Assembly: GCF_900096895.1 (NCBI RefSeq)
Contig: NZ_FMYO01000013.1
Coordinates: forward strand, 1-64,000
DNA from: Acinetobacter kookii
Lineage (GTDB): Bacteria > Pseudomonadota > Gammaproteobacteria > Pseudomonadales > Moraxellaceae
Direction: 5' to 3'
Length of the DNA: 64,000 nt
Shown here one piece after another: positions 45,458-53,990 of the stretch. The position numbers were made by a program, and so were the translations under genes. Position 1 is the stretch's first letter. The number at the start of each line of letters is the position of its first letter. Below the pieces are notes generated by a model, which was not told the DNA's origin, searched no databases, and worked only from the letters and a program-made list of their open reading frames with translations.

Positions 45458-46249
45458 TTGAGTATCTTAGCGCGTGAATATCAACTGTCATTTGACTCCT
45501 ATTACCTTTATGCCAAGTCCTGGCAGTCTACTGAAGCTAATCCAGAATTAGCACCGATTATATTGATGCATGATTCACTGGGCAGTGTGGCTTTATGGCG
45601 AGATTTTCCTGCACAACTTGCCGCTCAGACCAAGCGTATTGTTTATGCTTATGACCGGCTCGGCTTTGGACAGTCAGCAGTCAATCACCAGCCTTTAGGC
45701 CTGGATTTTGTCATCACTGAGGCGACTCATGGTTTTAAGGCCGTGCTTGATTATTTTGCGCTGAAAGATTTTATTGTGCTGGGACATAGTGTGGGTGGGG
45801 GAATGTCGGCTGCCATCGCTGCTGAATATTCACAGCGTTGTCAGGCTTTGGTGACCATTGCTGCGCAATATGAAGTTGAAGAACGAACTTTAGCCGGCAT
45901 CCGTGAAGCCAAGCAGGCATTTCGGCAAGCGGGACAAATGGAGCGCCTCGCCAAATATCATGCTGATAAAGCGCAGTGGGTGCTGGATGCCTGGACTGAA
46001 ACCTGGCTGGCACCTGCATTTAAGGACTGGAATTTGAGTCAGGTATTGCCCCAAGTACAATGCCCCAGCTTGATCATTCATGGGGAGCAAGATGAATACG
46101 GCACGCTGGCACAGCCTCGGCAGATCTTTGCAGGAGTGAAAGGTGCAGCTGAATTGCAAATTCTAGAGGACTTACATCATATGCCGCATAAAGAACAACC
46201 CGAACTGGTACTGGCCTTGATTAGTGAATTTTTAGCAGAGATTAGTTAA
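45458..46249 (+). CDS. Alpha/beta hydrolase
   Basis: Serine hydrolase of 263 residues with nucleophile Ser111 in GHSVGG, acid in HGEQDEYG and histidine in LHHMPHKE. HDSLGSVALWRDF resembles the oxyanion HG-type strand. The start is TTG (45458) with AGGA 8 nt upstream. It faces the same way as the BVMO, 129 bp downstream, so it may hydrolyse the BVMO's ester; that is inference. A bidirectional hairpin follows. Confidence 0.82.
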   Translation: MSILAREYQLSFDSYYLYAKSWQSTEANPELAPIILMHDSLGSVALWRDFPAQLAAQTKRIVYAYDRLGFGQSAVNHQPLGLDFVITEATHGFKAVLDYFALKDFIVLGHSVGGGMSAAIAAEYSQRCQALVTIAAQYEVEERTLAGIREAKQAFRQAGQMERLAKYHADKAQWVLDAWTETWLAPAFKDWNLSQVLPQVQCPSLIIHGEQDEYGTLAQPRQIFAGVKGAAELQILEDLHHMPHKEQPELVLALISEFLAEIS

Positions 46250-46256
46250 GAGAAAC

Positions 46257-46276
46257 AGCCCATCAGCAGATGGGCT
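46257..46276. terminator. Bidirectional hairpin between the hydrolase and acyl-CoA dehydrogenase genes
   Basis: AGCCCATC and GATGGGCT pair around AGCA, between convergent genes. The T-run is short, so strength is moderate. Confidence 0.6.
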
Positions 46277-46281
46277 TTGGA

Positions 46282-47469
46282 TTACAGGGAACGCGAGATC
46301 AGTTCTTTCATAATTTCATTGGTGCCGGCATAAATCCGGTTGGCACGGTTATCAATATAGGCACGTGCAATTGGATATTCCATCATGTAGCCATAACCAC
46401 CATGCAGTTGCAGGCACTCATCCACAACTTTAGAAAACATTTCGGAAATTTTGTATTTCGCTGCTGCCGCTGCATCAATGCCCAGTTTTTCTTCTAGCTG
46501 TAATTCCATACAGCGGTCTAAATAAGCTCGACAGAAATCGATTTCGGTTCTTAATTCAGCCAGTTTAAAGCGGGTATTTTGAAAAGCGCTGATCGGCTTG
46601 CCGAAAGCTTGCCGCTGTTTGGTGTATTGCACGGTATGCGCGAATGCCGCTTCGGCTCCCGCCTGGCAAATGATTGCGACCAGCATGCGTTCCCAGGCCA
46701 GTTCTTTCATCAGCATCATAAAGCCCATGCCCTCCATACCCAGCAAATTTTCTTTGGGCACGCGCACATTGTCAAAGAACAACTCGCAGGTATCTTGTCC
46801 TTTCATGCCAATTTTATTTAAAGGTTTGCCCTTACTGAAACCAGCACGGTCAGCTTCGACGATGAGTAAAGATAAATTGGCAGAGCCTTTATCGCTGCTG
46901 CCCGTTTTGCAGACCACAATCGCCATGTCACACAGGTAGCCATTGGTGATAAAAATTTTAGAGCCATTGATGACATAATCATTGCCATCCAAAACAGCAG
47001 TTGTACGTACCGCTTGCAGGTCAGATCCGGTTCCCGGTTCGGTCATGGCAATGGCCGTGACCACTTCACCTGTAGCCATTTTGGGCAGCCAGGCTGATTT
47101 TTGCTCTTCATTGCCAAAATTGAAGATGTAGTTGGCCACAATATCCGAATGTAGCGAAAAGCCGGTTGCCGAATCCATGGCATAGGCCTGTTCTTCAATC
47201 AGGATCATGCTGTAAAGACGGTCTACACCCGATCCTCCGTATTGTTCCGGCATGGTGGCACAGAGTAAGCCCATTGCACCCGCCTTGTTCCATAAATCCC
47301 GGTCGACATGCTGCTGCTGTTCATATCTGGCAGTATTTGGAACCACTTCCTTTTCATAAAATTTGCGCACCGTTTCACGGAAGGCATCGTGCTCGGCATT
47401 AAACAAATGGCGGGGCAGCATAGGGGCTAAAGGTCGGATTGCAGCTGATTGCATTGTTATTCTGTCCAT
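46282..47469 (-). CDS. Acyl-CoA dehydrogenase
   Basis: FAD enzyme that makes the first double bond of acyl-CoA oxidation. It has 395 residues with AMTEPGTGSDLQAVRTTA, INGSKIFITNG, the flavin-adenine region and the C-terminal LHGGYGYMMEYPIARAYID and YAGTNEIMKELI. The isoform and chain specificity are not deducible. ATG 47454 (MQSAAIRPLAP) is an alternative start with a GGACAG upstream and may be the true one. Confidence 0.9.
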   Translation of the reverse strand: MDRITMQSAAIRPLAPMLPRHLFNAEHDAFRETVRKFYEKEVVPNTARYEQQQHVDRDLWNKAGAMGLLCATMPEQYGGSGVDRLYSMILIEEQAYAMDSATGFSLHSDIVANYIFNFGNEEQKSAWLPKMATGEVVTAIAMTEPGTGSDLQAVRTTAVLDGNDYVINGSKIFITNGYLCDMAIVVCKTGSSDKGSANLSLLIVEADRAGFSKGKPLNKIGMKGQDTCELFFDNVRVPKENLLGMEGMGFMMLMKELAWERMLVAIICQAGAEAAFAHTVQYTKQRQAFGKPISAFQNTRFKLAELRTEIDFCRAYLDRCMELQLEEKLGIDAAAAAKYKISEMFSKVVDECLQLHGGYGYMMEYPIARAYIDNRANRIYAGTNEIMKELISRSL

Positions 47470-47642
47470 CTACAAAGTGATTGTCAGATAAAAATTAAAA
47501 GATTGAGACACAAGCGGCAATGAGATGAATGCTCAAATGTACAGATAAAATGATGAATTTGGTCAATTCGGGGAAATGGCTCGAAATGCAGGGGATGGAT
47601 AGGGTAAACTAGCAAAAAATTTCATACGGTTGGGGAAAGGCT

Positions 47643-47900
47643 ATGAGCGAAGAAATCAGCTTGGAAGAACGCAAAGTCATTTATCGTGCCCGTCGCGGTT
47701 TAAAAGAGATTGATGTTTATTTTGATCCCTATGTAAAAAATCATTATCTGCAGGCAGATGCAGCAGAGAAAGAAGCTTTTGCTGAATTGGTCGCACAAGA
47801 GGACCCGGACTTGCTAGATTGGTTTATGGAAGTTTCTGAACCTCCACGCCCGGAAATGAAAGCCTTGATTGTCAAGTTAAAACATTACGTCCATGGCTAA
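47643..47900 (+). CDS. sdhE: FAD assembly factor SdhE (YgfY/CptB)
   Basis: Small cytosolic chaperone that promotes covalent FAD attachment to the SdhA subunit. It has 85 residues with the conserved RRGLKEID (residues 17-24) and DLLDWFM patches that contact SdhA. GGGGAAAGG lies before the ATG. It overlaps the next gene by 8 nt, as in the sdhE-ygfX pair of other gamma-proteobacteria. Confidence 0.93.
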   Translation: MSEEISLEERKVIYRARRGLKEIDVYFDPYVKNHYLQADAAEKEAFAELVAQEDPDLLDWFMEVSEPPRPEMKALIVKLKHYVHG

Positions 47901-48279
47901 GCGTTGTTTTCAGCTGAAACGCAGCCGTCTGGCATTTGTTTTTCAGCTGAGCATTTTTACTTTGCTGATTATACTTTTGCAGCAGCTGTTGCCGGCATGG
48001 TTATGGTTGCTGTGCATTGTGCTGGGTGTGCTGACCTATATCTATGGTTTGAAAGTACCCCCGCCGATGTGTCTTGAACATTTGCATGCACGTGAATGGT
48101 CGTTGTCCCATTTAAAATCGCAACAGGTTAAACGTGTTTCGATTAGTCATTTGATTGATCATCAGCTTTATATTGTGGTGTATTTCCAGCATTTTCAGGA
48201 AAAACCACTCTTGATCTGGGTGGATCAATTGCCTTTTAAGCAATGGAAAGCACTGAAACAACTGGCAAAATTAACCTAA
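47893..48279 (+). CDS. YgfX/CptA-like small membrane protein
   Basis: Protein of 128 residues with a basic N-terminus (MAKRCFQLKRSR), two adjacent hydrophobic helices (about 13-34 and 36-52) and a polar C-terminal half with SLSHLKSQQVKRVSIS and LLIWVDQLPFKQWKALKQL. This layout matches the YgfX (CptA) family, which pairs with SdhE; the 8-nt overlap with sdhE supports it. Sequence identity is too low to be certain by eye. Confidence 0.65.
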   Translation: MAKRCFQLKRSRLAFVFQLSIFTLLIILLQQLLPAWLWLLCIVLGVLTYIYGLKVPPPMCLEHLHAREWSLSHLKSQQVKRVSISHLIDHQLYIVVYFQHFQEKPLLIWVDQLPFKQWKALKQLAKLT

Positions 48280-48407
48280 TTGTTAGACAGTTGTATAAAA
48301 TTTGTTTTAACTAAGATATTGATAATAATTGATATAATTTTAATTTTTGATATTTTGTAAGACAGTTTAATGAAAAAAATAACAAATATTGCAATTGTCG
48401 GACAATT
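48278..48407 (+). promoter_or_regulatory. Cluster of three related palindromic sites
   Basis: AATTGTC-G-GACAATT (48393-48407) is a perfect palindrome sharing its core with the site at 43701. Two weaker copies lie upstream: AATTGTTAGACAGTT (48278-48292) and TTTTGTAAGACAGTT (48353-48367). Centre-to-centre distances are 75 and 40 bp. They lie in the AT-rich region before the small ORF at 48472. Together they look like a repressor-binding region. Confidence 0.45.
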
Positions 48408-48471
48408 TTTCCGCTAAATTATTTCAGCTAAATGTAAATTAAAAACACCAACAGCAAATGAGGAAATCATC

Positions 48472-48582
48472 ATGATGATTCCAACTTGGATGTTTCTGGT
48501 GGTAGCAATTGTTTTGGCAATTGTTATTGGACGACTAGGAACAGTGCTGAAGGATCGATTTGCACAACATGAAAGCCAATAG
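48472..48582 (+). CDS. Small single-helix membrane protein (36 aa), unknown
   Basis: MMIPTWMFLVVAIVLAIVIG is followed by RLGTVLKDRFAQHESQ: one membrane helix with a short charged cytosolic tail. GAGGAAA lies 5 nt before the ATG and a strong terminator follows 17 nt after the stop, so it is its own transcription unit. I do not recognise a family. It lies in the 484-bp gap that would otherwise be empty. Confidence 0.65.
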   Translation: MMIPTWMFLVVAIVLAIVIGRLGTVLKDRFAQHESQ

Positions 48583-48599
48583 GCTTTTACCCCTTGATA

Positions 48600-48638
48600 A
48601 GTAGCATGTGCCGAACCGTCGCAATGCTACTTTTTTTT
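48600..48638 (+). terminator. Terminator after the 36-aa ORF
   Basis: AGTAGCAT (48600-48607) and ATGCTACT (48624-48631) pair, followed by eight T. Confidence 0.85.
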
Positions 48639-48796
48639 GCCCAAAATTTTTAACTTGATGGAATATAGTCAATTTTCCGTACGTCATTTCGTGGCAAAGT
48701 ATCAAACCTAATTAGAGTGAATACTCTTTTATTCAGATTTCGCATCTGATATGTTTAGGTGCTATGGACATAAACACAATTATAGAGGACAGGAAA

Positions 48797-49852
48797 ATGT
48801 CGCAAGTCCAAAAAATATGCCAGGGTATGGCAGTCATCATCATTACAAGTTCTTTATTATCAGGTTGTTCTCAAGTGGTTAAATCAGGTGCAAATATTGC
48901 CCTGGGTTTTAGTGAGAAACATATTGTGCCGCCAATCTTGGCCATGGATGATGCGGATATGGCGTGTAATTCAGGCAATGCCTTAACGCCCGCCATTATG
49001 TCAACCAAAGATATGGGGGCAGACCCAACCCGTATTGCCGTACTTTTATATGCTTCATCCGGGATCTGTGCCGAAAATCAGGCTTTGGAAGCAGAACTAG
49101 ATTATTTACGCGCGTCTAAAGCGGGGCGGGTTTCAGAAGCACAGGATGCCCGTATCCAGCAAAAACGCTGGGCTGCCATTGCTGCACAGCGTCAGTACGC
49201 GGGCTACCAGCTATTAGAAAAGCGTTGGGCGACAAAATATAATAAGGCCTTGGGTGAGGGATGCCCGAAAATGAAAAGCGACCTTGATCAAACTGTATAT
49301 TTAATGGGGATGATCAGCGGTTTGCAGGCCATGACCAATGACATTAATTCTGGCGGTGCAGTCCATGTACCCAAAGATATTGCAGCCATCGTTGAACGCG
49401 GGATGGTGTGTCTGGATAATGCCAAATTCTGGGGTGCGCCAGAAGCGGCACGAGCCGTCATTTGGACCTTGTTGCCGGGCGCAGGCGATGGTAAGCCCGA
49501 TCCTTACCAGACTTTAAAACAGTCGGTACAACTGGGTGAACAAAAAGGTGTACGCCTGTCTCATGCCCTGTATGCAGTCGCAGCTCAAGCCAGTGGTGAT
49601 GATGCCAAGATTCGCGATGCCCTGAAAACATTTGCTACAGCACGCTCTGAAGAAAAGCCGGTCAATCCGCAGTTCAGACTGGTCGACAGTATGGCACAAA
49701 ATATGGTGCAGGGTATTTCAGATCGTTACTGGACTGAACATACCGGAATCCGTTCGGGTGATGATGGCATGCAACGTTTCTGGGATGATCAGGACAGTTC
49801 TGCAGAATTGGATGATTTATTTGATGAAAATGAGAGTGCAGCCTCCTCTTAA
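48797..49852 (+). CDS. Lipoprotein, TatT-like (TRAP-associated) candidate
   Basis: Predicted outer- or inner-membrane lipoprotein, 351 residues from ATG 48797 with AGGACAGGA upstream. The lipobox is LLSGC with Cys24. The mature part is helical and alanine-rich with repeated RxxxL/YA helices, reminiscent of TPR-like TatT lipoproteins that work with TRAP transporters; a TRAP permease gene lies two genes downstream. Cys are few and spaced (ACNSGN, GICAEN, GCPKM, VCLDN) and could pair. The C-terminus is acidic. The TatT assignment is inference from fold impression and context. Confidence 0.6.
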   Translation: MSQVQKICQGMAVIIITSSLLSGCSQVVKSGANIALGFSEKHIVPPILAMDDADMACNSGNALTPAIMSTKDMGADPTRIAVLLYASSGICAENQALEAELDYLRASKAGRVSEAQDARIQQKRWAAIAAQRQYAGYQLLEKRWATKYNKALGEGCPKMKSDLDQTVYLMGMISGLQAMTNDINSGGAVHVPKDIAAIVERGMVCLDNAKFWGAPEAARAVIWTLLPGAGDGKPDPYQTLKQSVQLGEQKGVRLSHALYAVAAQASGDDAKIRDALKTFATARSEEKPVNPQFRLVDSMAQNMVQGISDRYWTEHTGIRSGDDGMQRFWDDQDSSAELDDLFDENESAASS

Positions 49853-49877
49853 GTTGATTGGAATAAAAGAAAATACA

Positions 49878-49924
49878 AGAAAAGATGGGCTGGAATGATG
49901 TTTGATCTTTAATCCATCTTTTCT
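49878..49924 (+). promoter_or_regulatory. Intercistronic hairpin before the rhombosortase gene
   Basis: AGAAAAGATGG (49878-49888) and CCATCTTTTCT (49914-49924) form a perfect 11-bp stem with a 25-nt loop, ending 11 nt before the next ATG. No T-run follows; it may protect or modulate the mRNA. Confidence 0.5.
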
Positions 49925-49935
49925 AAGCTGGGGAC

Positions 49936-50511
49936 ATGCCAATGAAAGACCAGTTTCTTATGCAAAAGATTATTTTTATTGCATTTGTAATGTCTTTTTC
50001 GGCATGTCTTCAAGTTTTTGCAGATTCATTTATCTATTGGCAAGCTGGCTTGTTCAAAGAGTTCTGGCGTTTATGGACCGCCCATTGGGTACATGTGGGA
50101 TGGATCCATTATCTGCTCAATATGCTGGCTTTTGCCTGCTTACCTTTTATTTTTCCCCGCGTCAGAATCTGGCATTTCGTTGCTTTACTGTTATTGCTTC
50201 CGCCGTTTATCAGCCTGTGTTTTTATTATTTCTTTCCAGATATAGAAGCCTATGCCGGCTTGTCCGGAGTCTTGCATGGGGCTTATGTCACCGTTGCCTG
50301 CGTGCATTTGTTGTATAGGAAAGAGCGCAATTTTGCTGCCTTGGTGTTGTGCCTGATTCTGGGAAAATTGCTTTGGGAAAATACCGTCGGCAGTGTCAGC
50401 ACAGCAGAACTTATTGGCAGTCCGGTATTGGTTGAAGCTCATTTATTGGGGGTGATTGGAGGAATAATCATCGCTTTGGCGTATGTTCTATGGGAATATT
50501 TCGTTGAATAG
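49936..50511 (+). CDS. rrtA: Rhombosortase-like intramembrane serine protease
   Basis: Rhomboid-family protease of 191 residues with about six membrane segments. WRLWTAHWVHVGWIHYLLNMLAF (read as WRLWTAHWVHVGW and HYLLNMLAF) and the catalytic GLSGVLHG motif (serine in GLSG) are as in rhombosortases, which cut the GlyGly-CTERM tail of secreted proteins; a histidine in EAHLLG is the likely catalytic partner. No GlyGly-CTERM substrate is encoded in this window. The start is either ATG 49936 or ATG 49942. Confidence 0.78.
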   Translation: MPMKDQFLMQKIIFIAFVMSFSACLQVFADSFIYWQAGLFKEFWRLWTAHWVHVGWIHYLLNMLAFACLPFIFPRVRIWHFVALLLLLPPFISLCFYYFFPDIEAYAGLSGVLHGAYVTVACVHLLYRKERNFAALVLCLILGKLLWENTVGSVSTAELIGSPVLVEAHLLGVIGGIIIALAYVLWEYFVE

Positions 50512-50696
50512 TGGCGAGATTGACATTTAAAACAGAAAAGAAAATACATATTGTCATTTTCATTAATGTCGGGTTAATGCAAATTTGTAGATAACAATAA
50601 AGAAATTGGATCGGGAAAGGATATTCTCCGTTCATAAATCAAAATTGGCCTTACCAAACCACCGTGTAATGACCAAAATAAAAAATAGGAATACAC

Positions 50697-52979
50697 ATGC
50701 AATATGATGAAAACAACAGATCTGGATTAGGTCTGTTACGTTATATATGGACAGAGTGGATCTCGGCCTTTGTCGTTCTTGTCTTACTTTTGCTGACTTT
50801 GATTATTGGTACCGGTGAAATGATTCACGGCCAGCTGTTGCGTATGGGTGAGCGTCTGTACGGTGATCCGGCGACTGGCATGCAATATTCGTTTCTACGT
50901 GCCGAACCGAGTTCCCCAACCTGTGAACGTAATGTCGATGTCGATCGTAAAGTGCAAGAGCAGATGAAAGCCGATGCAGCCGACGAGTATGCTGATTTTT
51001 TCGGTGTGCGTTCAGAGGCTGATGTGCGTGCGGCGATAGTACAGGCTCAACAGGTCTGTGAAGAATCCTATCAGTTCTATGATAAAGCGATTGCCCATAT
51101 GCAGGCTCATCCGAGTATTCGCGCATATCGTACCTTTGAAACGTCTTTCTTTGGCGTATTCAAGTTCGGTACTGAAAACCGGGCCCTGTTACTGGTTATC
51201 ATGGTGGTGTTTGCAGCGATCAGTGCAACGCTGAAAACCCATCATATTGGTTTACGTAGTCCCACAACGCGTATCGATTTTAAAGTGTACTCGGTGGCAA
51301 TGCTGACTGGTAACGCCTTTTTGGCTTACTCGTCTTATAGCCAATATCAGTCCATGCTGAATTCGGGTGTTCCGATCGGAGACATGAAATATATTTACTG
51401 GTTGTGGATGATCCTGTTCAGTACGCTGACCTTGATCAGCCTGTATCAGATATTCAGACAGCCCAAGCAGAGCCAAGAGGGCGGTAGCTTAGGAATGGCT
51501 TTTCTGAGTGTGCCGCTGTATGGCTATATGGCGATCATTACCGGGATTAGCTTTACCTTCCTGATGGATTATCCAATGGGACAGGGTATTTACCTGGGAC
51601 AGCTGGTCGAGTTTTCGAGTATCTTCCTGAATCTGGCACTGTTCATCTGGGCGGGTATGTTGCTGAAACAGACCCGTGTCGTGGACATGTTCCTGAATAT
51701 CCTGCGTCCATGGAATCTGGCACCTGAAACCCTGACCTGGCTGATCTTGGTGGCAGCTGCGTTGCCAACGGCCTATACAGGAGCATCGGGGATTTTCGTG
51801 ATCGCAGCAGGTGCGATTATTTATAAGGAAGTCTGGAATGCGGGTGGACGCCGTCAGTTTGCTCTGGCAGCAACAGCTATGTCAGGTTCTCTAGGTGTGG
51901 TATTACGTCCATGCTTATTGATTGTGGTGGTTGCCTCACTGAATAAGGAAGTGACAACGGACTTGCTGTATCACTACGGCGTGTATGTGTTCCTGCTGAC
52001 GTCAACTTTATTTTTGATCATTTCACTGTTCTTCGCCGAAAGTAAATTCCGTATTGCAGCCCCAGGTGTAGCAGCACCTCAATCGGCTCGTGCTGTAGTG
52101 GCGGTGATTCCTTATGTCGTGATTTTCATCTTGATCTGGTTATTCTATAAATATGCCTTGTCGACCGATCTGAATGAATTTACCGCTCCAGTCATGATGC
52201 CAGTGATTCTGTTGCTGGTGGTACTTTTCGACAAGTTACGCCATGAACCTGCACCTTTACCCGCAGTGGGACATTGGGATGAAACCCTGACCGCCCAGTT
52301 GAATCAGGGATCGATCCCTGAATTGGCAACTGCCGGTGCAGCGGTAAATGCCGAATACCGTGAAGCAGAGCATGGTAAACAGCAGGGCAAAGAATTGGCA
52401 GTTGATCATGGCGTGAAACGTTCTGCTTATGGAGAAAGTTTGCGTAATGTCGGATTCTGGAAATCGTTACATATTTCTACCAGTGAAACGGTTGGACATA
52501 TTGGTGCCCTGGTAATCCTGATGGCGCTTTCTGTCAGTGTGGGGGGATTACTGGAACGTATCGAAGTGATGCAGGCCTTCCCGACCGATATCAGTAGTAC
52601 CATTCTCGTCATTACCCTGATTGTCGGACTGATGATTTTTGTGGGCATGATCATGGACCCATTTGGTGCCGTTATTCTGATTTCCGCTACAGTGGCTCCG
52701 GTAGCCTATCAATACGGTATCCACCCGGTACATTTCTGGATGATTACCCTGATTGGTTTTGAGCTTGGTTATGTCACCCCGCCTGTAGCGCTGAACCATC
52801 TTCTGGCCCGGCAGTCTGTTGGAGATGCCGAGGTGGCTGAGGCGGATGCAGAAGTGCGTCATCTATCTTTCTACTACCGCTATGAACGCTGGGTTTTACC
52901 GGTGATTGTGATGCTGCCTGCCATGTTGATCATCGCTTATATTCCTTATGTATTTAAGCTGTTCGGTTGGTATCATTAA
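50697..52979 (+). CDS. Fused TRAP transporter permease (DctQ-DctM type)
   Basis: Secondary transporter membrane protein of 760 residues. The N-terminal third has a membrane helix (about 20-42), a long soluble stretch (about 45-155) and DctQ-like helices; the rest is a large DctM-like permease with ALPTAYTGASGIFVIAAGAIIY and FVGMIMDPFGAVILI and ELGYVTPPVALNHLLARQ. TRAP systems normally use a periplasmic binding protein (DctP/TAXI), and none is encoded beside it here. The substrate is unknown. TTGACA at 50520 may be part of its promoter; a strong terminator follows. Confidence 0.85.
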   Translation: MQYDENNRSGLGLLRYIWTEWISAFVVLVLLLLTLIIGTGEMIHGQLLRMGERLYGDPATGMQYSFLRAEPSSPTCERNVDVDRKVQEQMKADAADEYADFFGVRSEADVRAAIVQAQQVCEESYQFYDKAIAHMQAHPSIRAYRTFETSFFGVFKFGTENRALLLVIMVVFAAISATLKTHHIGLRSPTTRIDFKVYSVAMLTGNAFLAYSSYSQYQSMLNSGVPIGDMKYIYWLWMILFSTLTLISLYQIFRQPKQSQEGGSLGMAFLSVPLYGYMAIITGISFTFLMDYPMGQGIYLGQLVEFSSIFLNLALFIWAGMLLKQTRVVDMFLNILRPWNLAPETLTWLILVAAALPTAYTGASGIFVIAAGAIIYKEVWNAGGRRQFALAATAMSGSLGVVLRPCLLIVVVASLNKEVTTDLLYHYGVYVFLLTSTLFLIISLFFAESKFRIAAPGVAAPQSARAVVAVIPYVVIFILIWLFYKYALSTDLNEFTAPVMMPVILLLVVLFDKLRHEPAPLPAVGHWDETLTAQLNQGSIPELATAGAAVNAEYREAEHGKQQGKELAVDHGVKRSAYGESLRNVGFWKSLHISTSETVGHIGALVILMALSVSVGGLLERIEVMQAFPTDISSTILVITLIVGLMIFVGMIMDPFGAVILISATVAPVAYQYGIHPVHFWMITLIGFELGYVTPPVALNHLLARQSVGDAEVAEADAEVRHLSFYYRYERWVLPVIVMLPAMLIIAYIPYVFKLFGWYH

Positions 52980-52987
52980 TCCATCAT

Positions 52988-53014
52988 AAAAAAAGCACCT
53001 TCGGGTGCTTTTTT
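52988..53014. terminator. Terminator after the TRAP permease gene
   Basis: AAAAAAAGCACC and GGTGCTTTTTT pair around a TTCG loop, an exceptionally stable tetraloop. It can serve both convergent genes. Confidence 0.92.
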
Positions 53015-53058
53015 ATGACTTTTTATATAGGGAATTATATGCGGGAAATCTGCCTGAA

Positions 53059-53934
53059 TTATCGGGTGGCACGTTTTTGAACCAGAGGGCTACAGAGGAT
53101 AATGGCAGCCAGAATGAGGCCGAAACCCATTAAACTATAATGATCTGGTATTTCTTGCCAGAAGATAAAGCCCGAGATTCCTGCAAAAATAATGGCAATA
53201 TAATTCACGGGGCCAATCTGTCCGGCAGGGGCGAGTTTATAGGCATTGGACATGAAAATCTGGCTAATATTGGCAAGCAGACCTGCGCCAATCAAGAAAC
53301 CCAGTTCAGTCCAGGTATAAGGACGCCATAACCAGAACATCGGAATCATGGAAATGAGTGTGCCGATAAAACAGAAATAAAATACGATTTTCTCTGGAGA
53401 TTCGGTACTAGTGAGCGCGCGGACTGTTACAAATGCCATGGCTGCCAACAAGCTGGCACCTAGCCCAATCACAGACATCTGGTTAAAACATGCCAGCATC
53501 GGGCTTGGCCACAAAATGACCCCGACCAGGCCAATCGCTGCGGCGAGCAGCATGGATTTGGTGATTTTTTCTTTCAGAAACAACCAGGCAATCAGTGGAA
53601 TAAAAATCGGGGAAGAATAGGTAAAGACCATGGCGTTGGACAGCTTTAAATGGGCAATTGCGTAAAAGAAGCCATACATGGCAATCAGCCCGATGACGGC
53701 ACGCCAGCTATGCATCCAGATTTTTTCAGTTTTAAAAAAGCCAATTCCCTTAGAGCAAATAAGCGGCAGAAAAATAAACAGGCCGACAAAGTTGCGAAAA
53801 AATACAATGGTGGGATTATCTACCGTGTGTGAGGCATAGCGAATACAGACACCCATAAGAGAAAATAAAAAGGCAGAGCAGGTCAGTAAAGCGAGTGCTT
53901 TAAGCAGGTTCCGATTGCTGGTCGGTAGGGACAT
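53059..53934 (-). CDS. EamA/DMT-family transporter
   Basis: Inner-membrane drug/metabolite transporter of 291 residues with ten predicted helices in two EamA repeats; PTIVFFRNFVGLFIFLP and MVFTYSSPIFIPLIAWLFLKEKI mark the first repeat and the PVNYIAIIFAGISGFIFWQE region the second. Substrate unknown; related members export amino acids or S-adenosylmethionine-type compounds. Confidence 0.85.
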   Translation of the reverse strand: MSLPTSNRNLLKALALLTCSAFLFSLMGVCIRYASHTVDNPTIVFFRNFVGLFIFLPLICSKGIGFFKTEKIWMHSWRAVIGLIAMYGFFYAIAHLKLSNAMVFTYSSPIFIPLIAWLFLKEKITKSMLLAAAIGLVGVILWPSPMLACFNQMSVIGLGASLLAAMAFVTVRALTSTESPEKIVFYFCFIGTLISMIPMFWLWRPYTWTELGFLIGAGLLANISQIFMSNAYKLAPAGQIGPVNYIAIIFAGISGFIFWQEIPDHYSLMGFGLILAAIILCSPLVQKRATR

Positions 53935-53990
53935 GAAACAATTCAGCTAAAATATGTGCTGCTATTTTAGCTGAACATTCAATTATAAAA

